From the IMG/VR virus record IMGVR_UViG_3300045999_004716, positions 1 through 40,581 of that record: a stretch of 40,581 nucleotides of DNA; one strand, written 5' to 3'. Under the pieces are notes generated by a model. The model was not told the DNA's origin, did no database searches, and saw only the letters and a list, made by a program, of their open reading frames with translations. Numbering within the stretch: the stretch's first letter is position 1; every line of letters starts with the position of its first letter. This DNA comes from a virus. The position numbers and the translations under genes are program-made. Shown piece after piece: positions 30,109 to 39,342 of this stretch.

Positions 30109-31877
30109 TTCGGCTTGCCCTTCCGGGTCCAGTATTCAAGGATCTGCGCCTCTGTCGGGGACGCGATGCCAGCGCGGACGAGCTGTTGCTCAGCCATGCG
30201 GTACTGCGCGATGGGCACTTCCTGCCCGCCGATGTCGTAGTACGCCTTCCCGAGCTCCTCCTGCGTCATCATGGCGACGGGGACTCGGCGGTCGCTCCAG
30301 AACCTGACGGCCACGTATGCCTCGTCGGTGATGGCCTTGCGGATGATGTTGCGCTTTTCGTCCGGACTGATCTTTCCGCCGCGCTCGCGCTGCGCGACCT
30401 CGACCATCTGCTTGACGTTGTTTCTGAAGATGAGGCTCGCCTGCTTGTCCTTCGTGCCTTCCTTCGGGCTGACGTACCTGTCCATGCCCATGTCTACGAG
30501 CAGGCGGTTGATGTCATCCGCATCGACCTGTGCCTCGATGATCTTCTCGGGCTGGTTCATCTCCGACAGCAGCCTGACGTAGGTGCCGGGCGTCATCTTC
30601 GTGCGGTTGCGCTCAAGCCACTCGCGGGTGAGCATGGCCGGGTTGCGCGCCAGCTCCTCCTGAACGCCGATCTCGTCAGACTCGCGCTGCTGCGCGTAGA
30701 ACGACTGTCGGTCCTTCGGGCTCAGTGCGGCCATCTGGCTCTCAAGCGCCGGCGGCAGGTTGAACATGGAGTTGCCCGGCACCGCCATGTGGTTCTCGTA
30801 GGCGTCGATCAGGGCGCGATATTCCTGCGTCCTGAGCGCCTCGTCCTGCGCGTACTGCGTCCTGAGCTGCGCCTGCACCGCCTTGCGGACGTCATCGTCC
30901 TTGATCGACTCGGCGCGCTCGAGCGCATCGCGCAGCGTGGCCGGCGGCTCGGCGCCCTCGGTCGCCTCCTGCCCGTAGGTCTTCGGGTCGCTCTTGGCGT
31001 ACAGCGTGCCCGTTTCCTTGATGCTCGCCGTGAGCTCGCCGATGACGGCGCGCTGCTGGTTGGTCATCACGCTCTCGCGCAGCGCCTGCGCCGCCCTGGC
31101 GTCGAGCATTTCCTGCGTGTCCGGGTCGGACAGGAACTCGTCGGCGGCGGCATACTCGCCGTTGACGAGCATGGAATCCACGATGCCCTTCGCCATCCGG
31201 TCGTGGACTTTCTGCTCGAGTTGCTTCATCTGCGCCGAGTCGGGCGCGTAGCCCATGAGCTCGCCGGCCTTGCGGGCCTCGTCCACGGCCGTGTCGGCGT
31301 AGGCGGCATACCGGAGCATCCCGACCGGGCGCCCGGCGGCGTCCTTCTCGTTGCGGCTTGCCCAGGCGAAGATGGCGTTGTCGGCGTTCACCTCGCTGCG
31401 TGCGATGGCCTCGTTCGTGTTCCAGACGCGCACCTGGCCGTTGCGGTGCTGCTGCATCCGGCTCTGGAACATCCCCATGTTCCGGGCAAGGATCGGCGCG
31501 TACATCGCCCGCTGCGTGTCGTTCTTCAGCGTGTCCATCGCCGCCGCACCGGCCTGCGACAGCTCGCCCATCGACGCCTCGAAGTCGCGCTCGGACTGCT
31601 GCCCGACCGTGCCGAGGAAGCGGTCGGCCACGCGCTGCATGGCCGTCGTGCCCATCACGTCGGCCTGCTTGGTCGTGGCATCGTCGATCCCGTCTTGGAT
31701 CGCGGAGCCCAGCCGGAATGCGGCGTTTCCAGCCCCGGTCATCGCCTGCCCGAAGCGGGCGAGCTGCGGCCCGGCAAGGTTCTCGGCGGCCTGCACGCCC
31801 GGCGCCTGGAACTGGCCGATGTCGCCCGGCGCCTGCGGCGCGACCTGCGGGACGAACGTTGTCGGTACGGTGGGCAT
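30105..31877 (-). CDS. Internal virion protein (gp15-like)
   Basis: This 590-residue, largely helical protein lies where T7 gp15 lies, between the gp14-like and giant ejection proteins. It begins MPTVPTTFVPQVAPQAPGDI and shows a family-like RLGSAIQDGIDDATTKQADV, then helical repeats, a middle FYAQQRESDEIGVQEELARN, and a C-terminal EAYVAVRFWSDRRVPVAMMT. It probably forms the inner core that guides DNA through the cell envelope. AGGATC lies before the ATG, which follows the upstream stop by 3 bases. No enzyme motif is seen. Confidence 0.8.
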   Translation of the reverse strand: MPTVPTTFVPQVAPQAPGDIGQFQAPGVQAAENLAGPQLARFGQAMTGAGNAAFRLGSAIQDGIDDATTKQADVMGTTAMQRVADRFLGTVGQQSERDFEASMGELSQAGAAAMDTLKNDTQRAMYAPILARNMGMFQSRMQQHRNGQVRVWNTNEAIARSEVNADNAIFAWASRNEKDAAGRPVGMLRYAAYADTAVDEARKAGELMGYAPDSAQMKQLEQKVHDRMAKGIVDSMLVNGEYAAADEFLSDPDTQEMLDARAAQALRESVMTNQQRAVIGELTASIKETGTLYAKSDPKTYGQEATEGAEPPATLRDALERAESIKDDDVRKAVQAQLRTQYAQDEALRTQEYRALIDAYENHMAVPGNSMFNLPPALESQMAALSPKDRQSFYAQQRESDEIGVQEELARNPAMLTREWLERNRTKMTPGTYVRLLSEMNQPEKIIEAQVDADDINRLLVDMGMDRYVSPKEGTKDKQASLIFRNNVKQMVEVAQRERGGKISPDEKRNIIRKAITDEAYVAVRFWSDRRVPVAMMTQEELGKAYYDIGGQEVPIAQYRMAEQQLVRAGIASPTEAQILEYWTRKGKPK

Positions 31878-31880
31878 TGG

Positions 31881-32597
31881 TCAGATCCTCTGCGTTCCCA
31901 CGCCTGCGAGCAGTTCCTCGATGCGGCGGTTCCTGGCCCACGTGGACCCGATCTCGGTGGCGCTGCCGAGGAGGCTGGTGCCGAGGGCCATGCCGGGGTA
32001 GATCGTTCCTGCGGTCGCCTCGAGGTTCCGGGCCGAGATCCCGGCCATCGTGGCCTGAGCGCCGAGGTTCGTGGCGGCGAGGCGGGCGGCCTCCTGCTCG
32101 CGCACGGTGGCGGCGCTGATGCTCAGGCGGTCGATCTCGGCCATCAGGTCCATGCTGCCGATGATCTCGCGTGCAGAGCCTGCGCCGAGGACGGCCCCGC
32201 GTGCGGCCAGTGACGCCCGTGCGCCCGCCCGTGCCTGCCCGGCGCGCATTCCCATGATCCCGGCCCGCATGGCGCCCTCGCGGCCGACCTGCGCGGCGGT
32301 GAACTCGGCGCCCTGTCGGTTGATGCGGGCCATCTCGCCAGCAAACCGCTGGTTCTGCGCCTGCATCTTGAGGGCGTTCTTCTGGCTCTCGGCTGCGTAG
32401 TACGACCCGATGGCGCTCGACGCGGCCCCGAAGATCGAGACAATCGGCCCGGCGACGGTCATGCCCTCGGCGAAGGCCGGGGCAAAGCCTTGCATGAATG
32501 TGCCGCCCGCCGGCGCGGCGCTGGTCAGCATGGTGCCGACCTCCCGCGTCTGGTACGGCATGTTGAGCATCCACTGCTGGGCCGGGGTCAGGTTCAT
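31881..32597 (-). CDS. Internal virion protein B (gp14-like)
   Basis: This 238-residue Ala/Gly-rich protein has an N-terminal amphipathic-hydrophobic part (FAEGMTVAGPIVSIFGAASSA and beyond) and a long helix (ESQKNALKMQAQNQRFAGEM) continuing into RINRQGAEFTAAQVGREGAM, as in the gp14-type ejection proteins that insert into the outer membrane. It ends with TWARNRRIEELLAGVGTQRI. Its ATG follows GGAGGATGAC. Order gp12-gp14-gp15-gp16 is kept as in T7-like phages, which supports the assignment as much as the sequence does. Confidence 0.8.
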   Translation of the reverse strand: MNLTPAQQWMLNMPYQTREVGTMLTSAAPAGGTFMQGFAPAFAEGMTVAGPIVSIFGAASSAIGSYYAAESQKNALKMQAQNQRFAGEMARINRQGAEFTAAQVGREGAMRAGIMGMRAGQARAGARASLAARGAVLGAGSAREIIGSMDLMAEIDRLSISAATVREQEAARLAATNLGAQATMAGISARNLEATAGTIYPGMALGTSLLGSATEIGSTWARNRRIEELLAGVGTQRI

Positions 32598-32598
32598 G

Positions 32599-35500
32599 TC
32601 ATCCTCCGATGGCGACCTCGAGCGTCAGCCCGACGATGGTCAGGGGCAGCGGGTCGGACTGCCGCACGAAGATGCGTCCCGCCTGCTGCCACGACGGCGT
32701 CAGCTTCACGCCGATCTCGTCCGTCTTCAGGGCAGGCGGACTGCCGTATGGCTCCGTGGTGCGCTGCTTGGCCTCCACGAGGTTGTCAAGGCTGGGGCCG
32801 ATGAAGATGCCGCTTGAGCTCACCACGCGCAGCCATGCCTCGTTGATGTTCTTGGCGCGGCCCTGCCCGAACGCCTCGACCTGGAGCGTCATCGGCAGCG
32901 TCTCGAGGTCGCTGTCGTAGGGCAGGCCGACATGCACCACGGTCGATGCGCGCTGGAGCGTGACCGCCCCGGCCGTCACGACCTTCTGCGGCATCACGGC
33001 ACCGTCCGCGAGGATGCTCACGGTCTTGCCCTCAAGGTGCCCGAGGCCCGAGATGGAGTCGCGTGCGAACGACCACCGCGTGGTCGCCACGCCGCGCAGG
33101 GCGGGCGCGATCACCTTGTCCACCTTGGCGGTCGCGACCGTGGTGCTCGACGTGCCGAGGATCGTCAGGCGGTACTGCGTGCCGTCCGTGGCCGTGATGA
33201 CGATGGCGTCATTGATGTCCGTGGTCGCCGGGAACTGGAAGATCGCGGTGCTCGCCGTCACGGTCAGGACGTCTGCCGGACCCCAGGTAGAGCCGCCCGT
33301 GACCGTCACCGTGGTCGAGCCCGTGTTCGTGCCGTCGTAGCTCAGGCCGCTGTCCACGAAGAAGCAGTCCTCGATGTCCCCGACCTGGCGGCTTGCCATG
33401 CGCTCGACGTACCGCTTGGTCGTGCCGCCGATGGTGCGCTTCACGATGACGTACAGGCGGTCCTCGACGCCTTCGGCGACCGCCGTGCAGGACTCGAACG
33501 ACCCGTCCGTGTCGTGGCGGTGCCATGCGCCGATCTGCTGCTCGGGGATGTAGGTCAGGCCCAGCAGCCTGCCCGTGCTCGAGATGAACCACAGGAGCGG
33601 CTGCGGAGCCTTGCTGTAGCACATGTCCGAGATGTCGAAGTTGTCGAACAGGTGCGTGGCGCGCAGGCTCAGGTCGCCCGTCACGAAGCCGCTGGCCTGC
33701 CACGAGTAGCCGAGCTCGCGCACGTGGCCGTCGCGTGCCGAGCAGTAGACCACCGTGTTGTTGACGATGGACGGCTGGACGTTGTTGGCGCCGACGTATG
33801 CCTGCGGGCGCACGGAGATCGTGGTCGGGGTGATGACGTCGCTGTTGACCGGGGAGATTCGCCACTCTGCGGCGCTCGTCAGCGCGAGGAGCTGCGTGAG
33901 CGGCACCAGGTGGCGGATGGTGTTCGCCTCGCGGGCGGCCACGGTGAAGGAGATGCGGTCGGTGTCCTGCACCGGGATGTGGTAGGACATGTCGCTCTCG
34001 GTGCCCGTGCGGGTCATCCAGAGCGTCTGGGGCGCGAGCGTGGTCCCGGCGAAGACGCGGCGCTGCTCGAAGTAGCTGACCGCGCCGGGGAACTGGACCG
34101 CCGACAGGACCGCCGCACCGAACGTGGCGCTCGACCCGCCTGCCGCCGAGGTGACGGTGATGGTCGGGCTGGTGTAGTTGCGCCCGCCGTTCACGACCCG
34201 GATGGCGGTAATGACGCCGCCCTGGACGATGGGCTCGAGCACGGCCCCGGTCCCCGTGGTGTCAGTGACGCCGATGGTGACGCTGCCATAGACCAGCGGC
34301 GTGAGCGTCGGCAGGAGCCGTGCGCCGCTGCCCGCCGTTGGCGTGAATCCGCCTGAGTTTCCGCCTGCCGTGAACGTCGGGTCGCTGTACAGGCTTCCGC
34401 CGGCCGTGACGGCCACCGCCGTGATGACGCCCGCCGACTCGGTCACGGTGAACGTGGCGCCGCTCCCGGTCGGGTCGGCGACGGTGAGCGATTCACCGTT
34501 GTCGTAGTTCGTGCCGCCGGCGATGACGGCCACCGTCTGAAACGAGCCGCCGCTCACCACCGTCGAGCCGTAGCCCGAGCCGCCGTTCGTGACCGGGACC
34601 GACAGGATCGCGCCCGGGACGAAGGTCGTGTCCGCGATGGGCGGCGTGATCCCGAGGTTCGGGGCGATGTTGTTGTCCGTGAACGACAGCGACTGCGTCT
34701 GCCCGATGTAGCCGTACAGGCCGCTCTGGCGCTTGTAGACGTTGTAGAGCGCCGCGCCCGCAGACGCCGCCCACGTGACCGTGTTGCTCGAGCCCGGGGC
34801 ATTCAGGTTGTTCGTGACGCTCACCGCCACGCTCGGTGCGCTCTCGTCGATCCCGTTCGCGTCCACTGCCGTCACCACGTAGTACGAGTCCGAGTCGATG
34901 GTCTTCGCGCCGAACTGCACGTAGCCGCCGCCAGACCACGCCGTGAACGAGGTCGTGTTCACCGGGACGCCGCTGTCGTATGCGCGCAGCGACAGCGTGG
35001 TCGTGCCGGGCGTCGAGTTCACGGTGTAGAACCCGCGCACCTGGGTCATCGTGCCGCCATCGACGTAGACCGGGTCATCGACCGCGAGGCCGTGGTTGCC
35101 GATGGTCGTGATGACGCCGGGGTTCGCCTGCGTGAAGGCCGTGATGTTGAGCGCCTGCCCGCGGTTGGCCGTCACCGCGACCGAGGTCGGGGTGCTCACG
35201 TTCGGGACGAAGGAGATCGTGGACAGCACCCACGTGGTCGCACCCAGCCGGCGCAGCTCGCGGGGCGCGTAGTTGGGGTGGACGAGCGTCAGCACGTCGG
35301 CCGACTGCACGTAGTGGATGTCGAACAGGTCGGCCTCGGCGTAGGGGTTCGGGATCTCGTAGATCCCCGCCGGGAGCGCGTACCAGTACGTGGCGTTCGG
35401 TGGTGCGTTGCCCGTGGTCGCCGCGATGCAGTAGTAGTTCACGCCGCCCGAGGAGACGAGCGCGCCGATCGAGTAGGCCGTGGCATTGTTGTAGGCGGCA

Positions 35501-35805
35501 GGCGTGCCGGGTCCGAGCGTGGCGCCCTGCGTGTGGAAGCGGAAGTAGCCAGCGCCGAGCTCGAGCACCATCGTCTGCGTGGTGCTGAACGTAAACGGCA
35601 GCAGGCGCGTCTTCTTGCTCGAGTCCTTCACCTCGCGCACGAACTGCGTGCCGGGTCGGTTCTCGGCGGCGCCCTGCGGCAGGGCGATGAAGTTCCGCAT
35701 CGTGGCAGCGCCCGTCTGGAAGCGCACGTCATCGATGCGCCCGAACATCTCGGGCGACAGTTCCCCACCTCCGAACGAGCGGTGATAGACGCGGGTCTGT
35801 GCCAT
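32599..35805 (-). CDS. Tail tubular protein B (tail nozzle, gp12-like)
   Basis: This 1,068-residue protein is the nozzle of the short tail. It begins MAQTRVYHRSFGGGELSPEM, followed by GRIDDVRFQTGAATMRNFIA and PGTQFVREVKD, the usual N-terminus of gp12-like proteins. It is longer than T7 gp12 (about 800), and the extra length is a fibronectin-like stretch (about 310-395) and three or so Gly-rich units (about 400-580) of the type 'GVITAVxVTxGGxxYxxPTxT'. The C-terminal half (CYSKAPQPLLWFISSTGRLL, RYVERMASRQVGDI) is typical. The insertions may bind host surface or fibres. Confidence 0.9.
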   Translation of the reverse strand: MAQTRVYHRSFGGGELSPEMFGRIDDVRFQTGAATMRNFIALPQGAAENRPGTQFVREVKDSSKKTRLLPFTFSTTQTMVLELGAGYFRFHTQGATLGPGTPAAYNNATAYSIGALVSSGGVNYYCIAATTGNAPPNATYWYALPAGIYEIPNPYAEADLFDIHYVQSADVLTLVHPNYAPRELRRLGATTWVLSTISFVPNVSTPTSVAVTANRGQALNITAFTQANPGVITTIGNHGLAVDDPVYVDGGTMTQVRGFYTVNSTPGTTTLSLRAYDSGVPVNTTSFTAWSGGGYVQFGAKTIDSDSYYVVTAVDANGIDESAPSVAVSVTNNLNAPGSSNTVTWAASAGAALYNVYKRQSGLYGYIGQTQSLSFTDNNIAPNLGITPPIADTTFVPGAILSVPVTNGGSGYGSTVVSGGSFQTVAVIAGGTNYDNGESLTVADPTGSGATFTVTESAGVITAVAVTAGGSLYSDPTFTAGGNSGGFTPTAGSGARLLPTLTPLVYGSVTIGVTDTTGTGAVLEPIVQGGVITAIRVVNGGRNYTSPTITVTSAAGGSSATFGAAVLSAVQFPGAVSYFEQRRVFAGTTLAPQTLWMTRTGTESDMSYHIPVQDTDRISFTVAAREANTIRHLVPLTQLLALTSAAEWRISPVNSDVITPTTISVRPQAYVGANNVQPSIVNNTVVYCSARDGHVRELGYSWQASGFVTGDLSLRATHLFDNFDISDMCYSKAPQPLLWFISSTGRLLGLTYIPEQQIGAWHRHDTDGSFESCTAVAEGVEDRLYVIVKRTIGGTTKRYVERMASRQVGDIEDCFFVDSGLSYDGTNTGSTTVTVTGGSTWGPADVLTVTASTAIFQFPATTDINDAIVITATDGTQYRLTILGTSSTTVATAKVDKVIAPALRGVATTRWSFARDSISGLGHLEGKTVSILADGAVMPQKVVTAGAVTLQRASTVVHVGLPYDSDLETLPMTLQVEAFGQGRAKNINEAWLRVVSSSGIFIGPSLDNLVEAKQRTTEPYGSPPALKTDEIGVKLTPSWQQAGRIFVRQSDPLPLTIVGLTLEVAIGG

Positions 35806-35808
35806 CGG

Positions 35809-36489
35809 TCAGCGGCCAGAGATCCAGGGCGTGATGTGGTCGGGCCTGATGTCGCGCTGGCTGGCGTCGGACGCCTTGGCCTGCTGCACGTAGACGAGCG
35901 CCATCTGCATACAGCGCCTGCCCTCTGCTGCGCCCTCGGAGCCCTTGATGACCGGGCCTGCGAGCATCGACGCGAGGTGCCATGCGAGCGCATTGGAGAA
36001 CAGCGGGTCAAACTTGGTCGGGTCGGTGACGAGCGCCTGGTAGCGCAGGAGCGCGTTCTCCTGGTTGGTGTAGATCACCTTGTTCCCGGCCGTGTCCGTC
36101 TCGATCTGGTACGGCTGCGGCACGTAGGTGCCGCCTGCGACGAACGGGGTGTTGATCCAGCCCCAGCCGTATCGGTCTGCCGGGTAGGCGCGCACCGCGT
36201 AATCGTCCTCGGCCTCGGGCGGGAGCACCGACACGGCGGTCATCATGTCCCCGGGGCAGGCATATGCGTACTTCCACATCGTGTACGGCATCGTGACCTG
36301 CGCGAGCGAGACGCGCCGCGAGGCGAAGCTCCAGGTGTGCATCTGGAGCAGCGTGTCGCGTGCGATGGGGTAGAAACGCTGGCACTGCTCGGCCTGCGCC
36401 GAGCCCTCCGGCGGGTCGATGCTTGCGACCGTTGCATCATCCCCGAGGTGTGCGAGTGCGAGGTTGCACAGGTCTACGACGGATGGCAT
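35809..36489 (-). CDS. Tail tubular protein A (gp11-like)
   Basis: This 226-residue protein connects portal and nozzle. It has the family start MPSVVDLCNLALAHLGDDAT, then QCQRFYPIARDTLLQMHTWS and FASRRVSLAQV, and a later YQALVTDPTKFDPLFSNALA before WHLASMLAGPVIKG, all typical. Length is normal for gp11-like proteins. GGGAGCGAGA precedes the ATG. A 12-bp hairpin lies just upstream in the transcript, between the capsid group and this gene, as the T7 terminator does. Confidence 0.93.
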   Translation of the reverse strand: MPSVVDLCNLALAHLGDDATVASIDPPEGSAQAEQCQRFYPIARDTLLQMHTWSFASRRVSLAQVTMPYTMWKYAYACPGDMMTAVSVLPPEAEDDYAVRAYPADRYGWGWINTPFVAGGTYVPQPYQIETDTAGNKVIYTNQENALLRYQALVTDPTKFDPLFSNALAWHLASMLAGPVIKGSEGAAEGRRCMQMALVYVQQAKASDASQRDIRPDHITPWISGR

Positions 36490-36508
36490 TCTCGCTCCCT
36501 TCGTGACA

Positions 36509-36539
36509 GGAGGGGGGCCGGCGTGGACGGCCCCCCTCC
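36509..36539. terminator. 12-bp hairpin between head and tail genes
   Basis: GGAGGGGGGCCG (36509-36520) and CGGCCCCCCTCC (36528-36539) are perfect arms with a 7-nt loop. In the leftward transcript no U-run follows, so it is likely a partial terminator or a processing site that lowers tail gene output relative to capsid. The position matches T7's terminator after gene 10. Confidence 0.65.
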
Positions 36540-36563
36540 CTTGTTCGCGAACTCAGGCACGCA

Positions 36564-36761
36564 TCAGTTCGGCGTGGCTTCGGCCTTGGGCTTCCGTCCG
36601 GGGCGCAGCTTGCGCTCTGGCTCGGCTGCGTCGAGGACGGGGCCGCCGTCCATGAACTCAAGCACGTCGGGGAGAGCAGGACCGGAGTAGCGGAACTCCT
36701 CGCCCGCCTTCCGAAGCCCGTTGTCCACGAAGCAGTCGACCAATGCCTTGACCATCGCCAT
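36564..36761 (-). CDS. Small hypothetical protein
   Basis: This 65-residue protein begins MAMVKALVDCFVDNGLRKAG and continues EEFRYSGPALPDVLEFMDG, with a charged unstructured tail (ERKLRPGRKPKAEATPN). TAGGAGCATC precedes the ATG. Small genes with this 'fvdNGlrkaGeeFxY.GP' start often follow capsid genes in phages; the role is unknown. It is the last gene before the hairpin at 36509. Confidence 0.7.
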   Translation of the reverse strand: MAMVKALVDCFVDNGLRKAGEEFRYSGPALPDVLEFMDGGPVLDAAEPERKLRPGRKPKAEATPN

Positions 36762-36773
36762 GTGATGCTCCTA

Positions 36774-37232
36774 TCAGGCGACCGTGAAGCCGCTGGCGTA
36801 GAACTTCTGGCCGTCCTGGATGTCCATGACGATCTGAGCCAGGATGCTGCCGGTCGTGGGGTTGGTGCCGTTGACGTCGTAGCGGGCGCCGAGGTAGCGC
36901 AGGCCGAGGCTTGCGATCTGCGGCGGGATGGCGACCACGTACTGCTTCCCGGCGGTCAGGCCGGCGAGCAGGACGTTCGTCTCCGCGAGGACGGTGTGGG
37001 ACGAGAGGTTCGCGTTCGCCGACGAAACCACCTCGAGGTCGAGGCTGGTGAGCGTGTTGAACGTGGTCACGACGGTGAACACCATGTAGAGCTGGCGGCC
37101 CTCGCCGATGTCGCGAGCGGTGCCGAGGTCGATGGTGTCGGTGCTGTAGGCGTCGGCCGTGATGGCCTGGCCCGAGATGGCCGAGCCGGGGGTGTTGGAC
37201 CCGGACACGGTGAGAAGGACGTCAGTAATCAT
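36774..37232 (-). CDS. Bbp16-like capsid cement protein
   Basis: This 152-residue beta-rich protein fits the Bbp16 family of capsid-stabilising proteins: MITDVLLTVSGSNTPGSAIS, then TDTIDLGTARDIGEGRQLYM, TSLDLEVVSSANANLSSHTV, and a late LRYLGARYDVNGTNPTTGSI. In Bordetella phage BPP-1 the protein of this family covers capsomer junctions. It lies directly after the major capsid gene, as in BPP-1-like phages. Assignment is from pattern and position. Confidence 0.85.
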   Translation of the reverse strand: MITDVLLTVSGSNTPGSAISGQAITADAYSTDTIDLGTARDIGEGRQLYMVFTVVTTFNTLTSLDLEVVSSANANLSSHTVLAETNVLLAGLTAGKQYVVAIPPQIASLGLRYLGARYDVNGTNPTTGSILAQIVMDIQDGQKFYASGFTVA

Positions 37233-37262
37233 TGTGAGTGTCTCCCTTCAGGAGTGTGCGGG

Positions 37263-38300
37263 TCACTGGACCTGTGCTTCGGTGTTGAGGATGGAATCGA
37301 CGCGACGGCAGGGGACGCCGAGGAACGACAGCCAGCTGTACGGCGTGCCGAACTGCGACAGGCCCTCGTTCACCTTGACAACCGCCTGGCTCTTGTCGAG
37401 CGCCATGATCGACAGGCCGCTGTGCACGGTCCGGTTCATGTAGAACGCGGCACGGCCCATCGCCATGTTCGGGATGCGGTACAGGCCACGCGCCATGAGG
37501 CGGATGAGGTTGCTGGCCGAGGTGGTCGCCTGGCCGTTCGACTGCGCGAGCAGGTCGGTCGTGTTGATGTTGCAGATGCGCACGACGTAGCGCCAGTCCT
37601 TCACGACCAGGCCGTTCTTCCACTGGTAGCGCGTGGAGTACGCCTGGAGCCGCGTGCCGTCCGAGTTGTAGACGGTCTGCTCGCCGAGGTCCTCGTGCAT
37701 GAGGCCGGCCGTCGAGCCCTTGGGGAAGGGGCAGTAGACGGTGTTGTCGCCCCAGACCACCAGGTACACCGAGGTGTTCGCGGTGGCTGAGTACGAGCCG
37801 CCGCCGGCGAGGCCGTTGAGGATGTTCACGCTGTTGTTGGAACCCGTGAGCGCCGAGTAGCGCGGGGCCAGCCCGAGGAACTGCTTCGGGTCGGTCGCCG
37901 GGTTGCCGTAGAACATCGTGCTCGCCATCGTCTGGTTCATCGCCTCGAGGAAGGCGGTGTCCTCAGACAGCCGGAACTGCGCGGTGTTGCCGTTCAGCAT
38001 GGCGAGGTCCTTGTCGACCTCGCTGCGGGCCTCGAGGATGCCGCAGGCCTCGTCGACCTGGGCGGTCGTCGACTTGCTGTTCGGGATGCCCTGGTTGAGG
38101 GCGCGCCAGTAGACCTGGGGCAGGCCGGTGCGGATCACGACGCGCTCGCCGGTCGGGAGGTTGCCCTCCTTGAAGACGCAGTCCTCGAGGATCTCGTTCG
38201 ACTGCGACAGGAGCTCGGCGATGATGGGCACGTTGCCCTCTGGATCGGTGCGCTTGGCCCAGTCCGCGAGGGTCAGGTTGGAAGTGGAGAGAGTTGCCAT
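37263..38300 (-). CDS. Major capsid protein (Bbp17-like)
   Basis: This 345-residue protein forms the capsid shell. It contains LADWAKRTDPEGNVPIIAEL, VFKEGNLPTGERVVIRTGLP, and FYGNPATDPKQFLGLAPRYS, then NDL-free strand-rich C-terminal parts such as YQWKNGLVVKDWRYVVRICN, the arrangement of BPP-1-type HK97-fold capsid proteins. The order Bbp19-like, scaffold, capsid, Bbp16-like around it fully supports this. GGGAACCACAGCA precedes the ATG. No separate protease is visible, so processing by cleavage is not expected from sequence. Confidence 0.93.
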   Translation of the reverse strand: MATLSTSNLTLADWAKRTDPEGNVPIIAELLSQSNEILEDCVFKEGNLPTGERVVIRTGLPQVYWRALNQGIPNSKSTTAQVDEACGILEARSEVDKDLAMLNGNTAQFRLSEDTAFLEAMNQTMASTMFYGNPATDPKQFLGLAPRYSALTGSNNSVNILNGLAGGGSYSATANTSVYLVVWGDNTVYCPFPKGSTAGLMHEDLGEQTVYNSDGTRLQAYSTRYQWKNGLVVKDWRYVVRICNINTTDLLAQSNGQATTSASNLIRLMARGLYRIPNMAMGRAAFYMNRTVHSGLSIMALDKSQAVVKVNEGLSQFGTPYSWLSFLGVPCRRVDSILNTEAQVQ

Positions 38301-38321
38301 TGCTGTGGTTCCCTTGTTGGG

Positions 38322-39008
38322 TTAGGTGTTTGAGTAAAGAGCCTCGGCGAGGTCGGCGAAGCTGCGCGGTCCGGCCTTGGCCTGCGTGGCCGAGCCGGAA
38401 ACCATGCGGTCCTCGCTGATCGCCTTGCCGGCTCGGAACATGAACCGGATGAGCTCCGGGTGGTTTCCGAGTCCGGTTTCGTTCAGCAGCGTGCGGAGTT
38501 CGGTGGTGCCGAACGCATCGAGCGCCTTCTTTGCAACGCCCAGGTTCTCCGACAGCTTCTCGCCGCCGAACTCTCGGTCGGACTTGGAATTGTCGGCCCA
38601 GCCGTTGCGGGTGGCCTCGATCATCGCCATCTGGCGCTCGGCCATCTTTGGGCCGACTGCGTCAAGAAGGCGCTGCGCGGACTCCTGCGACAGGTTCAGT
38701 TCCTTTGCCACCTGCGAGTACGAGGCCATGACCTCCGAGTCGAACACTCGACCCTCGGGCGCCTTGAACTCGTAGGCTTCCGGCGCCTTGGGTGCCTCGG
38801 CGGGTGCCTTGGCCTCCTCGGCGGCGGGCGGCGCAGGTTCCTTTCCGGCAGGGGCCGCATCGGCGGCTTTCCGGTCCTGGGTCGCGGGAGCCTTCTGCGT
38901 GTTCCCGTAGAGCTTGTCGGCCGTCGCCGCCACGCTGTCCGGGGCCGTCGATGGTGCAGCTGCTTCAGTGATTGCCGCGGCTGTTTCCATCATCGTTGGT
39001 TCCGTCAT
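38322..39008 (-). CDS. Scaffold / head morphogenesis protein
   Basis: This 228-residue protein has the usual scaffold layout: an acidic, Ala/Pro-rich N-terminal half (about 1-90), then PEAYEFKAPEGRVFDSEVMA, a coiled middle (AKELNLSQESAQRLLDAVGP), and NHPELIRFMFRAGKAISEDR near the C-terminus. Scaffolds of BPP-1-like phages share the 'YEFKAPEG' entry and the end block. It sits directly upstream of the capsid gene and overlaps the Bbp19-like gene by 44 bp. Confidence 0.88.
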   Translation of the reverse strand: MTEPTMMETAAAITEAAAPSTAPDSVAATADKLYGNTQKAPATQDRKAADAAPAGKEPAPPAAEEAKAPAEAPKAPEAYEFKAPEGRVFDSEVMASYSQVAKELNLSQESAQRLLDAVGPKMAERQMAMIEATRNGWADNSKSDREFGGEKLSENLGVAKKALDAFGTTELRTLLNETGLGNHPELIRFMFRAGKAISEDRMVSGSATQAKAGPRSFADLAEALYSNT

Positions 39009-39315
39009 CCTGGTGTTCCTTCATCATCACGTGGTACTGCTCGGGGCACGCGGAGTGGATGAGGCCGAGGAGCCTCAATCCGCCGTTCCGGTTCCCTTCC
39101 GCGAATGCCATCTGCATGGCGTTGGCCGCGAAGGTAGATCGGAACACGCCCGCGTGGTCGAGAATGCGCCAGGCCATGCGCCTGCCGCGCTTCTGCGACA
39201 TGAGCCACTTCACGTCGGCCTCCTCGTTCTGCCTGTCCAGGCGCTCCCTGAGCTCCTTGTCGGCTCGGTCGCGCTCCTGCCCGCGCAGGTCGAGGGGGTC
39301 GTAATTCGTGCTCAT
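38965..39315 (-). CDS. Bbp19-like small head-region protein
   Basis: This 116-residue protein contains DVKWLMSQKRGRRMAWRILD, then HAGVFRSTFAANAMQMAFAE and GNRNGGLRLLGLIHSACPEQ, the constant core of the Bbp19-like family between portal and scaffold genes. Its role is unknown, probably in assembly. The C-terminal 25 residues are Asp/Asn-rich and overlap the scaffold start. The start at 39315 lies 27 bp after the upstream stop. Confidence 0.85.
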   Translation of the reverse strand: MSTNYDPLDLRGQERDRADKELRERLDRQNEEADVKWLMSQKRGRRMAWRILDHAGVFRSTFAANAMQMAFAEGNRNGGLRLLGLIHSACPEQYHVMMKEHQDDGTNDDGNSRGNH

Positions 39316-39342
39316 CGGCGAATGTAGTCCCGCGTTGGTTGC

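Noticed and set aside
37263-38300. Diversity-generating retroelement, as in BPP-1
   Set aside because: Head genes look BPP-1-like, but there is no reverse transcriptase gene or template/variable repeat pair.
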